Position numbers and translations under genes: made by a program. This document shows, piece after piece, positions 8,400 to 16,674 of a stretch of 22,573 bases of DNA. Under the pieces are notes generated by a model. That model was not told the DNA's origin and ran no database searches. It was given only the letters and a program-made list of their open reading frames with translations. The first letter of the stretch is position 1; each line of letters starts with the position of its first letter. The stretch is taken from the NCBI GenBank assembly GCA_902773395.1, contig CACYEJ010000139.1:1-22573 (forward strand), read 5' to 3'. Source of the stretch: an uncultured Ruminococcus sp. (GTDB lineage Bacteria > Bacillota_A > Clostridia > Oscillospirales > Acutalibacteraceae).

Positions 8400-9198
8400 C
8401 TTTTACAAGGCTTGAACAGCCGCTCAAAACATCCCAACCGCAGGAAGCAAGCTTTGTGGGATAATTAATTTTTGCAAGACTTTTGCAATCCTTAAAAACG
8501 TAACCGCCTAGTTTTGTAAGCTTATCGGGCAAAGCAATTTCTTTTAACGAAGAACAGCCCTGAAAAGCACTGTCACCGATAGTGGTAACGCTTGCGGGAA
8601 TACTAATCTTAGAAAGTTTTTTGCATTCTTTAAAAGCATTGCTGTCTATAGTTGTAAGTGTACTTGGAAGAACAACCTCCTGAATACTCTCTGCACCATA
8701 GTAAAATGTTAAAAGCTCCCTTACTCCCTCAGGCACAACGGATTTTTTCAGACTCGGACAGTTTGATAGAATATTGTAGCCCACAGATGTGAGCTTGGCA
8801 GGATAATTTATCTCTTCCAAATTATCGCATTCAGAAAAAGCATTATATCTGATAGTTGTAATGCTGTCGGGAAGCTTTACTGTTTTCAAAGTATCACAAT
8901 TTTTAAAAGCATTATTCTCAATCTCGGTAACTGTTTTACCGTCAATCTTATCGGGAACGGAAAGGTTCTTTTCACTTCCCTTGTACTTTTTGATAATTGC
9001 GTTGTTACCCGATACAGAGTATTCATAATCACCAAAAGTCAAATTTGCTCCGGAAGCTTCAATTTCTGTATTCTCCGCAAGCTGAACGCTGGACGGCTCG
9101 GAAACCTCAGCGGCACTTGCAGGAAAAGAAACTGCTCCATATGAAGCAATCAATGAAACTGCAAGAATAGCAGTCAATAACTTTTTTACTCTCATCAC
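8386..9198 (-). CDS. Secreted BspA-type leucine-rich-repeat protein, 3'-truncated
   Basis: About 270 aa. A signal peptide (KK, a hydrophobic core LLTAILAVSLIASYGAV, then ASA-A near residue 28) is followed by about 40 aa of linker and at least seven LRR_5/BspA-type repeats of the form NAFxxCxxLxxIxxPxxLTxIG. The unit NYPxKLxSxGxxxLSxCxSL occurs twice, at about 133-155 and again at the very C-terminus. The frame ends abruptly in SSLVKGYIC, part way into a repeat, and a dockerin remnant follows in another frame, so the original protein was longer. Start: GTG (9198) lies inside the GAGGAG site (9198-9203). ATG (9195) is only 2 nt after that site but is the more natural start. Such proteins are usually surface adhesins; the ligand is unknown. 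As it stands the product would be secreted without its anchor. Confidence 0.82.
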   Translation of the reverse strand: MMRVKKLLTAILAVSLIASYGAVSFPASAAEVSEPSSVQLAENTEIEASGANLTFGDYEYSVSGNNAIIKKYKGSEKNLSVPDKIDGKTVTEIENNAFKNCDTLKTVKLPDSITTIRYNAFSECDNLEEINYPAKLTSVGYNILSNCPSLKKSVVPEGVRELLTFYYGAESIQEVVLPSTLTTIDSNAFKECKKLSKISIPASVTTIGDSAFQGCSSLKEIALPDKLTKLGGYVFKDCKSLAKINYPTKLASCGWDVLSGCSSLVKGYIC

Positions 9199-9219
9199 TC
9201 CTCAGAATTTATCGTATTC

Positions 9220-9248
9220 ATTATAACACAATAAATTTAGCTATTCAA
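9220..9248 (-). promoter_or_regulatory. Promoter of the LRR gene
   Basis: Minus-strand -35 TTGAAT (9243-9248), 17-bp spacer, -10 TATAAT (9220-9225) with an upstream TGT (extended -10). This is near-consensus and lies about 25 nt before the start codon, so an apparently intact promoter drives a broken gene. Confidence 0.8.
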
Positions 9249-9398
9249 GGTATAATTCTCGTTTTTTCGAAAATAGCAATATACATCTTACTCCCTAGAA
9301 GAAATCATTTTTCGGATATATTAAACAAATTAAGACAACAGAATTACGAATAATGTTTATACACATTTAAAACTAAAACATTTTTTTACAAAAGCACT

Positions 9399-9455
9399 GT
9401 CCACTATTTAAGCAGTATTAACCTTATTCTTATAAATACTGCTGTAATAGTGGAC
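9399..9455 (-). terminator. Long hairpin after the MacB-like operon, probable terminator
   Basis: Two 21-nt arms (9399-9419 and 9435-9455) pair except for a 2x2 mismatch in the middle; both contain GTCCACTATT and AGCAGTATT in complementary form. The loop is 15 nt. The hairpin begins 15 nt after the ATPase stop on the minus strand. The expected T-run is poor (AGTGCTTTTG), so it may be a weak terminator, a 3' mRNA-stabilising structure or a small palindromic element. The rest of 9199-9470 apart from the LRR promoter is AT-rich with no gene seen. Confidence 0.55.
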
Positions 9456-9470
9456 TATCGTTAAAAATTA

Positions 9471-10205
9471 TTAATTACCAAAGTAAAATGAAGAACCCAT
9501 CATACTGCCGTCAGAGAATCCGTCCGGATTTGTGTCGGCAATTTTTCCGTTCACCAATCTTACAATTCTGTCACTGTAGGAAGCACATTCCATAGAGTGA
9601 GTTACCTGTAAAATGGTTATTCCCTTTTCAACGTTCAATCTCTTAAAAAGCTGCATAACCTCCGCACCTGATACTGCGTCCAAGTTACCTGTCGGCTCGT
9701 CTGCAAGAATTATATCCGGCTCAGCCAGAACAGCTCTCGCTATTGCCGCACGCTGCTGCTGACCTCCGGAAAGCTGAGAGGGATACGATTTTCTCTTATC
9801 GCTTAGTCCTGTAATCTCCAGAATCTCCTCCAGCTTGCCTTTGTAGTCACTTATCTTTTTGCCGTTCATTTCAAGCGGCAGAAGAATATTCTCCTCTAAG
9901 GTCAAATTTGCCGCAAGATTGTAAAATTGGAACACAAAGCCCATATCGTTACATCTGATTCTTGAAAGCTGGTTGTCGTCAAGTCGGGAAATTCCGATAC
10001 CGTTAATCTCAATTTCACCCTCGAAATCTCTGTCAAGTCCTCCTATCAAATAGAGAAGCGTTGACTTTCCGCTTCCTGATTCACCCATAAGCGAAACAAA
10101 ACTGCCTTTCTCAATTTCAAGATTTACTCCTGTCAACACGTTTGCTACAGCCTCGCCTTTTCCGAAAACCTTATATACATTCCTTACGGAAATAACATTA
10201 CTCAT
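9471..10205 (-). CDS. ABC transporter ATPase, LolD/MacB type
   Basis: 244 aa. Walker A GESGSGKST (41-49), Q-loop in FVFQFYNL, canonical signature LSGGQQQRAAIARA (145-158), Walker B DIILADEP (164-171), then TGNLD and switch His203. The sequence pattern (ADEPTGNLD, LTLEENILLPL) is that of the MacB/LolD/FtsE group, which powers FtsX-type permeases by mechanotransmission rather than ordinary transport. The start ATG has AAAGGAGA upstream. It follows the FtsX-type permease after 15 nt and is the last gene of the peptidase-permease-ATPase operon. Confidence 0.93.
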   Translation of the reverse strand: MSNVISVRNVYKVFGKGEAVANVLTGVNLEIEKGSFVSLMGESGSGKSTLLYLIGGLDRDFEGEIEINGIGISRLDDNQLSRIRCNDMGFVFQFYNLAANLTLEENILLPLEMNGKKISDYKGKLEEILEITGLSDKRKSYPSQLSGGQQQRAAIARAVLAEPDIILADEPTGNLDAVSGAEVMQLFKRLNVEKGITILQVTHSMECASYSDRIVRLVNGKIADTNPDGFSDGSMMGSSFYFGN

Positions 10206-10220
10206 AATTATTCTCCTTTA

Positions 10221-12689
10221 TTAATCTGTACTAATCTTGATTTCTTCGGATATCATCATCTTGGAAAGAGAACGGGTCGGCTTGATACAGGTTGTAGTAA
10301 CAAGCAGCATAATCAGTACAGCAAACAAAATGATATAGAATACATTTATAAACAGTGGAACTGACATCATCAGGCTATCCAGTGCCTCGCTGATAATTTC
10401 CAAAAAGTATACGCCCATTACAGAAGCAATCGTTATTGATACGGCAGACATAAACACCGTTTCGAGCAAAATCACTTTCTTCAGCTTTTCCTTGCTCATT
10501 GCCACAGAGTACAGCACTGCATATTTTCTCTTCGATTGTTCAAAGCTTATCAGCATATTACTCGATGTGCCAAGCACTGCAAGGACAATTCCCAGCACCA
10601 TGAGCGAATAGAGAATAGATGTAATAGAGGAATTATTTGAAACAGTTTCCATTCTATATTCTTCTATAGTCTGTATAACTGCGTCCGTTTCTGACTTTGT
10701 ATCCATAAGAAGCGTCTTTATTTCATTAGCTTTACCCGGTTCTGTTTTAATCAGAATCTCCATTGGATAATCGTAAAATACTGAACGGTATGTTTCAGGA
10801 TTAATTATAATTGCAGTACATGATGAATCAAACATAGCTGTATTGCTCAAAGAACTTATTTTTAGATTTAATGTTTTAGGCATATAGCTGTCTTGTTTTA
10901 CAGTTATCTCCACAGTATCTCCAACTTTAAGACCCTGTCTTTTTGCGAGTGACTTGTCAAAGACCGCTTCGTTCTCGCCTATTGTATCTGGGAGATCTTT
11001 GATACCCATATTAAACAACTGGTAATTCTCATTGCTAACAATAGATAGATTTGACGGTACACCGTTAATCAATGCCATTTGATCGTATTTCATTGAAGCC
11101 ATGTAAATTTTTTCTGCGTGAACGACACCGTCAATTTCACTGATATAATCGTATTTTTCGCCTGAGGAAGACAAGCTGCTGTAAATAACATCACAATTAA
11201 GTCCGTCATAATTAAACATCTTATATACTGAAACAGCCAGCATAATCACTGCCATTACAAGCGACACCGCCGAGAAAATAAGCTGAGCAGACGCAATACT
11301 GCTTTTCTTTGAGCCGGCTTCACGAGCGGCAAGCTTTGCAATCGGCATATTCTTCTTTTCGAAGATACCAACGGCTAGGTTTGAAAGCAGGCGAACTATC
11401 AGCGGATACAAAAGCACCGAACCAATTACTGAAAGAAACGCTGCAATTACGGCTGTAACAAATCCGTCAAACGCTGCAAAAACTACAACTCCAACAAGGA
11501 GCATTGCACCGCCTGCTATGTACAACACCTTAGACGGAACATAAGACGTATCCTTTGTTCCAAAAATAATATCACGAATAGATGTTTTTGCACCCTTTAA
11601 AATAGCAGACGCAAAGCATATGCACTGCAAAACCATTACACCGATAATTACTAGAGATACGCTAAAGAAATTAATTCCGTCCGACTGTTCAACATTCTCC
11701 ATGCCAGCAGCTTCAAACATACTCATTGAGAAAGCATCTCTGAACACAAGATATAATATGCTTCCAAGAATACCTCCGAAAAGACCATACACGGCACTCT
11801 CAGCAAACAGAATAATACTGGTATTCTTAATGCTGCCGCCGATACTTCTAAGCATACCAACAACAGCCATTCTCTCATTTACAACGCTTCTGGACATGGA
11901 CACAATGATAAATCCTACCATTAGAACCGTAATTGCAAACACAAGATAATACACGCTTGTCATACTGCCTACAGAAGCCTCTACTACATCGCCTGTCAAA
12001 CCGAATGCGGTATATGAAGGGTGAGCTGCTATGATACTATCTCTAAGTTCATCGGTATTTCCGCCCTCTGTATCAATATACAGCATTGTATATCCGCCGT
12101 CACGGCACGCAAGCTGATTTGCAAATTCGGGAGTTGTAATAATACAGTATGTATTATTTAATAAGAATTTTTTGTTTTGAAGAATCTTTGAGATTTTTAC
12201 CGAATACTCTTTTTTGTCACGTCCGTAAAGGATAATCTCATCGCCCTCTTGTTTTTCAAGAACTCTTGCGAGCGCGGCAGTAATAGATACGCCGTTTTTA
12301 GTATCACAGTCTTCGTTAATCATATTAAAGCTTTTGAATTTATCTTCATCTACTCCAATTATATTAGTTTTTATTTGATCTATATAATTGTAGTATTTTT
12401 TATTTCTGACATTAAAGCTATGGTTTGTCATTGATATTTCAAGATAGTCATATTTATCGGGAAGTTCTCCGTCCGCAAACTCCAAAGCATCTCCGGAAGT
12501 ATTAGTAACCATCATATCCGCATTGCCAAAGCTTGCAGTAAAGAATGAGAATATCTGAGTTTTTGCCATGTGCAGACCCGACACACAGTAAAGTGCTGCA
12601 AATGTTGCCGCAGCAAGTGCGATTATCATAGCAACAGAACGCAATGGTTTCTGAAAAATATTTCTTAAAATCAACTTTAATCTTATCAT
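10221..12689 (-). CDS. FtsX/MacB-type ABC permease, duplicated architecture
   Basis: 822 aa. A first membrane helix (about 15-37) is followed by an extracytoplasmic MacB-like periplasmic-core-type domain (about 38-235), a three-helix FtsX domain (about 238-365), two further helices (about 388-440), a helix near 468-495, a second extracytoplasmic domain (about 496-690), and a last three-helix FtsX domain (about 692-810). This is the ten-helix, two-FtsX-domain layout common in Firmicute antimicrobial-peptide or lipoprotein-handling transporters. Its ATG is 3 nt after the peptidase stop, with AGGTGTGG in the peptidase 3' end as ribosome-binding site, implying translational coupling. Partner ATPase is the next gene. 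Likely role: moving or sensing peptides or lipids at the outer face of the membrane; the substrate is unknown. Confidence 0.9.
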   Translation of the reverse strand: MIRLKLILRNIFQKPLRSVAMIIALAAATFAALYCVSGLHMAKTQIFSFFTASFGNADMMVTNTSGDALEFADGELPDKYDYLEISMTNHSFNVRNKKYYNYIDQIKTNIIGVDEDKFKSFNMINEDCDTKNGVSITAALARVLEKQEGDEIILYGRDKKEYSVKISKILQNKKFLLNNTYCIITTPEFANQLACRDGGYTMLYIDTEGGNTDELRDSIIAAHPSYTAFGLTGDVVEASVGSMTSVYYLVFAITVLMVGFIIVSMSRSVVNERMAVVGMLRSIGGSIKNTSIILFAESAVYGLFGGILGSILYLVFRDAFSMSMFEAAGMENVEQSDGINFFSVSLVIIGVMVLQCICFASAILKGAKTSIRDIIFGTKDTSYVPSKVLYIAGGAMLLVGVVVFAAFDGFVTAVIAAFLSVIGSVLLYPLIVRLLSNLAVGIFEKKNMPIAKLAAREAGSKKSSIASAQLIFSAVSLVMAVIMLAVSVYKMFNYDGLNCDVIYSSLSSSGEKYDYISEIDGVVHAEKIYMASMKYDQMALINGVPSNLSIVSNENYQLFNMGIKDLPDTIGENEAVFDKSLAKRQGLKVGDTVEITVKQDSYMPKTLNLKISSLSNTAMFDSSCTAIIINPETYRSVFYDYPMEILIKTEPGKANEIKTLLMDTKSETDAVIQTIEEYRMETVSNNSSITSILYSLMVLGIVLAVLGTSSNMLISFEQSKRKYAVLYSVAMSKEKLKKVILLETVFMSAVSITIASVMGVYFLEIISEALDSLMMSVPLFINVFYIILFAVLIMLLVTTTCIKPTRSLSKMMISEEIKISTD

Positions 12690-12692
12690 ATA

Positions 12693-14672
12693 TCACCACA
12701 CCTTTACTCTGTTTTCGGGAGCTATGTACATACTGTCCGAAGAGGATATATCGTACACCTTGTAAAAATCATCAAGGGTTGATACAAGTGCATTTACTCG
12801 TGCCTCGTTTGGTGAATGTTCATCTGTTGACATTTGGAAAACAACAGATGACGCACTGTCAAGAGAAGCATCGGTAAAAGCGTAGCTTTCGAGCAAAAGA
12901 CGTTTGTCTTCCTTACTGTCAACAATACGCATAAGACATTCCATACCGCCGAGATCGGCAATATTTTCACCAAGCGTCAATTCTCCGTTTACTCTGTACA
13001 CATTCATAACTTTATAGTGATGATAGTACTCTGCAATATCAGCCTGAACCTTTTTATAAGCTTCCTTGTCCTCTGAGCTAAACCAATTCTCATTGTAACA
13101 GCCGTTTTCATCGTACATATAGCCGTGACTGTCGAAAGCATGGTTCATTTCATGAGCTATGCAAGAACCCAATGAACCAAGATTAGTCGCATACGGCTTT
13201 TCTGAATCGTAAAAATAATCTGACATAATAGCCGCCGGTATAGTAATACTGTTCATATTTGGGTTATATTGCGCATTTACAGTTTGAGTCAGCATATTGC
13301 TTTTTGTTCTCTCAGGCTTCGATTTATACTGATTAACATAGTGGTAAGCAGTCATCGTGACTGCATTTTGCAGGAGGCTGCCGCCTTTATTTGCAGGAAT
13401 AACTTCATAATCTCCGTTGTAGCCCTCGTCATAATCACCAACTAAAGAAATCATAGTGTTCAGCTTTTTTATAAGCTTTTTCTTGCCGTCGTCACTTAAT
13501 CTGTCACTTTCTTTGATAGACTCTTTTGCGGCATTTTTTATATCATCAATCATTTTCTCAACATCATTCTTCACGCTCTTATTCAAATAACGCTCCGAAT
13601 AAATACTGCTAAACTCATCTGATAAAACGTTTCTAACAAAATCCTTTGCAGCTTCTTCCTTATCGTAAACACCCTCTTTTACCATATCGAGAGCTTTGTT
13701 GTAATTAGAAGGCAAACACGAACGATATGAAGCGAAAATACTCATTATTGCATAATCCTTCAATGCACGAAGGTGCTCCTCCGTTAAATATTCATTGATC
13801 TTTTTAGCTTGACCAACATCTGTGATAACCAGCTTCTTAGTATTAACATCAAAGGCTTTGAACAATGCTTTTGTGTCAATATTGGTATAAATCTCTGAAA
13901 GCTCCTTACTTGTAAAAGGATTATAAATACTTGATACTTCGAACAAGTCTTCTCTATCAAGAGATTCCAATTCGATGTCGTAAATCATTGAAATAATATC
14001 TGACGCTCTTTTCTTTGCCTCCGCATCGGGTACATCTAAGCTGCGAAGCACGTAGTCTGCGAACTGACCAATCGAATTAACAAGACTGTCATCGCTCAGA
14101 ATATTCGCTTTATTTCCGCCAAAAGTGTTCATTAGATAAAAGGTAGGAATATACTTTGAGCTGTCGTAAGCATCTAAATCACCCATAGGATTAAATATTC
14201 CCGTACATCCATAATTATAAAAAACGTATGCGCATGCCTGAACATATTCATCGGGAGTTGTAACTTCTTCAATAGTATTAATTCCGTCCATAAGCGGTTC
14301 TATACCGACTTTCTCTCTCTCTTCATCGTCAAGGTACTGGAGATACAAGTCCTTAATCTTTTGCTCATTACTGCCTTTTTTGTAATTTCCTTCTGCATAC
14401 TCATCAATCAGATTATTTAATCTTTCATCAATCAAATCCTGCTGCATTGAAAAAATACTGGTGCCGGATCTTCCATTCGGAATCTGCGTAGAATCTATAA
14501 AATCCCAATTTACATAACCGTAGAAGTCGTCCTGCAAACGAGGTTTTTCAGCTTCTGTCTTTGTAACCTCAGGCAGCGGCATAGGCTCTTCAACAGGCTC
14601 ACTACATGAAGATAGAACAATCATTGCTGTAAGCGTAACGCATAGCACGCTTAGGCTTAACTTTCTCTTCAT
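12693..14672 (-). CDS. M13 family zinc metallopeptidase, lipoprotein (neprilysin/PepO-like)
   Basis: 659 aa. The lipoprotein signal MKRKLSLSVLCVTL continues to a lipobox LSSC (Cys20), so the enzyme should be tethered to the outer face of the membrane. Peptidase_M13_N covers about 40-420. The catalytic part has HEMNH (507-511: zinc ligands His507 and His511, catalytic Glu508) and ENIADLGG (zinc ligand Glu569, supporting Asp573). The C-terminus ends in a Val-Trp like other M13 enzymes. Length matches the family, so it appears intact. M13 enzymes cleave peptides of modest size. An ATG at 14681 is possible but directly abuts the ribosome-binding site AAGGGG (14682-14687); the ATG at 14672 is 9 nt away and begins the signal peptide. 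First gene of the operon with the FtsX-type transporter. I could not find a convincing promoter upstream. Confidence 0.92.
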   Translation of the reverse strand: MKRKLSLSVLCVTLTAMIVLSSCSEPVEEPMPLPEVTKTEAEKPRLQDDFYGYVNWDFIDSTQIPNGRSGTSIFSMQQDLIDERLNNLIDEYAEGNYKKGSNEQKIKDLYLQYLDDEEREKVGIEPLMDGINTIEEVTTPDEYVQACAYVFYNYGCTGIFNPMGDLDAYDSSKYIPTFYLMNTFGGNKANILSDDSLVNSIGQFADYVLRSLDVPDAEAKKRASDIISMIYDIELESLDREDLFEVSSIYNPFTSKELSEIYTNIDTKALFKAFDVNTKKLVITDVGQAKKINEYLTEEHLRALKDYAIMSIFASYRSCLPSNYNKALDMVKEGVYDKEEAAKDFVRNVLSDEFSSIYSERYLNKSVKNDVEKMIDDIKNAAKESIKESDRLSDDGKKKLIKKLNTMISLVGDYDEGYNGDYEVIPANKGGSLLQNAVTMTAYHYVNQYKSKPERTKSNMLTQTVNAQYNPNMNSITIPAAIMSDYFYDSEKPYATNLGSLGSCIAHEMNHAFDSHGYMYDENGCYNENWFSSEDKEAYKKVQADIAEYYHHYKVMNVYRVNGELTLGENIADLGGMECLMRIVDSKEDKRLLLESYAFTDASLDSASSVVFQMSTDEHSPNEARVNALVSTLDDFYKVYDISSSDSMYIAPENRVKVW

Positions 14673-14681
14673 ACTAAACAT

Positions 14682-14687
14682 CCCCTT
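14682..14687 (-). promoter_or_regulatory. Ribosome-binding site deciding the M13 peptidase start
   Basis: AAGGGG on the minus strand touches the upstream ATG (14681) but is 9 nt from the ATG at 14672, which favours the shorter reading. Confidence 0.7.
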
Positions 14688-14973
14688 AATTTATTTTCCA
14701 AAATGATAATACCATATATAATTCTGTAAATGGAGGAAAATGTTGTGAAATATAAAAAAACTGTGGTGAATTAACATTTAATTTTTTTGATATATATTTT
14801 TTAAAATCTTTCAATCATATCCTATATCAGGCAATTTGTTTGAATCATCTTATAAACTTTAAAAATATTACATAATTTTGTATTGATTTTTCGCTGTAAT
14901 ATGATATAATTATCATAAAAAGATTAATTTTTTCTAAGCATGATTATTATTTTTTAATAAAGGAGTCAGCGTA
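14688..14973. other. Divergent intergenic region between peptidase and zinc-ribbon genes
   Basis: Highly AT-rich with A- and T-tracts. Contains the plus-strand promoter listed separately. Two short similar words, TGTTGTGAA (14741-14749) and TGTGGTGAA (14762-14770), lie 21 bp apart and could be a binding site for the minus-strand operon, but this is weak. A possible -10 (TATTAT, 14706-14711) for the peptidase lacks a -35 at correct spacing. No ORF seen. Confidence 0.4.
14883..14916 (+). promoter_or_regulatory. Promoter of the zinc-ribbon/regulator genes, with overlapping palindrome
   Basis: -35 TTGATT (14883-14888), 16-bp spacer, -10 TATAAT (14905-14910) preceded by TGA (extended -10). The -10 is embedded in the imperfect palindrome ATGATATAATTATCAT (14901-14916), with 6-bp arms ATGATA/TATCAT, which could serve as an operator. 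The leader would be about 57 nt before the ATG at 14974. Confidence 0.65.
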
Positions 14974-16005
14974 ATGAAATGTGAATTTTGCAGCTGTGAA
15001 ATTGAGGATAATTCATATTCTTGTCCGGAGTGCGGCTCCCTTGTGCGACATTCTATTGCGGAGAAAAGTCACACCGTTATTTCTCTAAGTCAGCAAACAG
15101 ATATCAGCAAGCATAAGATGAAAAGCGATTACAAAGCATATTCGCCCGATAAGAAAGAAGACGATTTCTCAGCATATTATGATGTTAGCCGTCAGGCTTT
15201 TGCAGAACAAAAGTTCAACTCGGAAAATATTTCAACAGCAAATTTCTCAGACAGAGATTTTATTGTCAAAGCTACAAGCGAATCAACAAATCGCTATGAC
15301 AACGGTAAAAAATATACCCTGAAACCTGATAACAAAAAACAAAATTCCTCATCAGAGGAAGCTTCATCTCATAAAGTTATCTTAAAGAAAAGCAGTAAAA
15401 ACAAAGTCCAGCTTAAAAAGGCTGAGAAGAAAAAGGTTCAGCTTAGTAAAAATACAGAATCAATCTCAAATAATGACCAAAAAACTGTTTCTTCCCCTGA
15501 TATGTTCCACACAAGCAGAGGCTTTTTCTCGGTTGATTTTGAGAGAGAACATATACATGACGGCTATGTTGAGCTGCCGGACGGAATTAGTAAAATGGAT
15601 TTTATGAAGCTGCCGTATCTAAGCTCAGTTAGAGCTCCGCTATTCTTGTCACTTATCAGCCTATACATCTGTATGATAATGCTTACATTCTACTCGACAA
15701 TGTCTTTAAGTGCATACAATCTGATAAATGTACTGCTGGTAATGGCTCTTACATTTGGAATTCAGTTTAAAACAAGCAGCATATGTGCATACGGCTGCGT
15801 ACTGCATGGGATTCTGTATTCCTTGGTAGGAAATTTATATTTTGGCAACTCAATTGGAATACCCATATTTATTGCAGGAATATTTGCTTCTTTAAGCATA
15901 AGGAAATTTGATTCTCTTTGGGAAGAATATGAAAGCACCGGAAAGATACCTTATGAACAAAAAAATCTGAAACAGGATTTTGAAGATTTTACGAAAGGAC
16001 TTTGA
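14974..16005 (+). CDS. Zinc-ribbon protein with C-terminal four-helix membrane domain (1)
   Basis: 343 aa, function not recognised. Residues 3-20 form a small zinc ribbon with two CxxC pairs (Cys3, Cys6, Cys17, Cys20; plus Cys8). A long polar, Ser/Lys/Asn-rich and probably disordered region follows (about 25-205). It contains a Lys-rich 10-residue repeat, KVILKK / KVQLKK / KVQLSK, at about 134-158. Four membrane helices (about 221-240, 247-263, 269-288, 292-308) and a short charged cytoplasmic tail complete it. The layout matches the gene at 20629. It is cotranscribed with the response regulator: its stop lies immediately before that start. Such zinc ribbons at the N-terminus of membrane proteins usually lie in the cytoplasm and mediate protein contacts. 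An accessory role for the nearby kinase or transporter is inference. Ribosome-binding site AAAGGAG. Confidence 0.8.
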   Translation: MKCEFCSCEIEDNSYSCPECGSLVRHSIAEKSHTVISLSQQTDISKHKMKSDYKAYSPDKKEDDFSAYYDVSRQAFAEQKFNSENISTANFSDRDFIVKATSESTNRYDNGKKYTLKPDNKKQNSSSEEASSHKVILKKSSKNKVQLKKAEKKKVQLSKNTESISNNDQKTVSSPDMFHTSRGFFSVDFEREHIHDGYVELPDGISKMDFMKLPYLSSVRAPLFLSLISLYICMIMLTFYSTMSLSAYNLINVLLVMALTFGIQFKTSSICAYGCVLHGILYSLVGNLYFGNSIGIPIFIAGIFASLSIRKFDSLWEEYESTGKIPYEQKNLKQDFEDFTKGL

Positions 16006-16674
16006 TTGAGAATGGCTTGTATAATGATTATCGAAGATGATATTCATATTGGTAATATGCTGGAGGAAACCTTAACTGCCGAGGGCTATTCAACCTTACG
16101 GGCATTTTCCGGAACCGAAGCATTGCTTGTTCTTAGCAGCAAAAAGCCCGATCTCGTATTGCTTGACCTTATGCTGCCCGGTTTGAGCGGCGAGCAGATT
16201 CTGCCGCAAATTAAAAATATTCCCATAATTGTTGTCAGCGCAAAAGCCGATATTCCAAGCAAGGTTAGTTTGCTGCTTGAAGGTGCAGCCGATTATATCA
16301 CCAAACCTTTTAACATACAAGAGCTGCTTGCTAGAATTGCCGTTCAACTGCGTATCAATAACAACCGCACACAAAATTCCGAATTATCCTATCGTGGATT
16401 AACACTAAACCCCGACACTCAAACAGCTATTATCGGAGAAACCGAAATCCGCCTAACCCGAACAGAATGCGCTATTTTAAAGCTGCTTATGAAAAGTCCG
16501 GAGCGTCCTGTGGGCAAGACTACTATTCTCGAACAAATCAGCAAGGATACTCCGGATTGTACAGAACGTTCGCTGAAACAGCATATCAGCAACGTCAGAA
16601 AAAAGCTTCAGGCTATTAACGGAATTGACTACATTGAAGCCGTTTACGGTATAGGCTTTAAGATGAAATCTTGA
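16006..16674 (+). CDS. OmpR/PhoB-family response regulator
   Basis: 222 aa. A receiver domain (about 4-115) has acidic pocket Glu10, Asp11, Asp12, phospho-acceptor Asp54 (in LVLLDLMLPG), Ser78 and Lys100 (in ADYITKPF). A winged-helix DNA-binding domain (about 125-220) carries the family signature ending in YIEAVYGIGFKM. The start is uncertain: TTG at 16006 has AAAGGA at a good 6-nt distance, while ATG at 16012 gives the more typical MACIMIIEDD. The two differ by two residues. No other response regulator is present, so it is presumably the partner of the kinase at 21531, at the far end of the transporter genes. Its stop codon lies within the first of four direct repeats (16669-16709) upstream of the ABC gene, which it likely binds. 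Confidence 0.93.
   Translation: MRMACIMIIEDDIHIGNMLEETLTAEGYSTLRAFSGTEALLVLSSKKPDLVLLDLMLPGLSGEQILPQIKNIPIIVVSAKADIPSKVSLLLEGAADYITKPFNIQELLARIAVQLRINNNRTQNSELSYRGLTLNPDTQTAIIGETEIRLTRTECAILKLLMKSPERPVGKTTILEQISKDTPDCTERSLKQHISNVRKKLQAINGIDYIEAVYGIGFKMKS

Noticed and set aside
8386..8406. Programmed frameshift joining the LRR and dockerin frames
   Set aside because: The sequence GTA-AAA-GGT is not a classic slippery site for the needed +1 shift, and the first calcium loop would still be missing after a shift.
8227..8415. 62-codon plus-strand open frame beside the LRR gene
   Set aside because: It is the antisense of the dockerin remnant; the minus-strand reading has a clear dockerin pattern and the plus-strand one has no ribosome-binding site.
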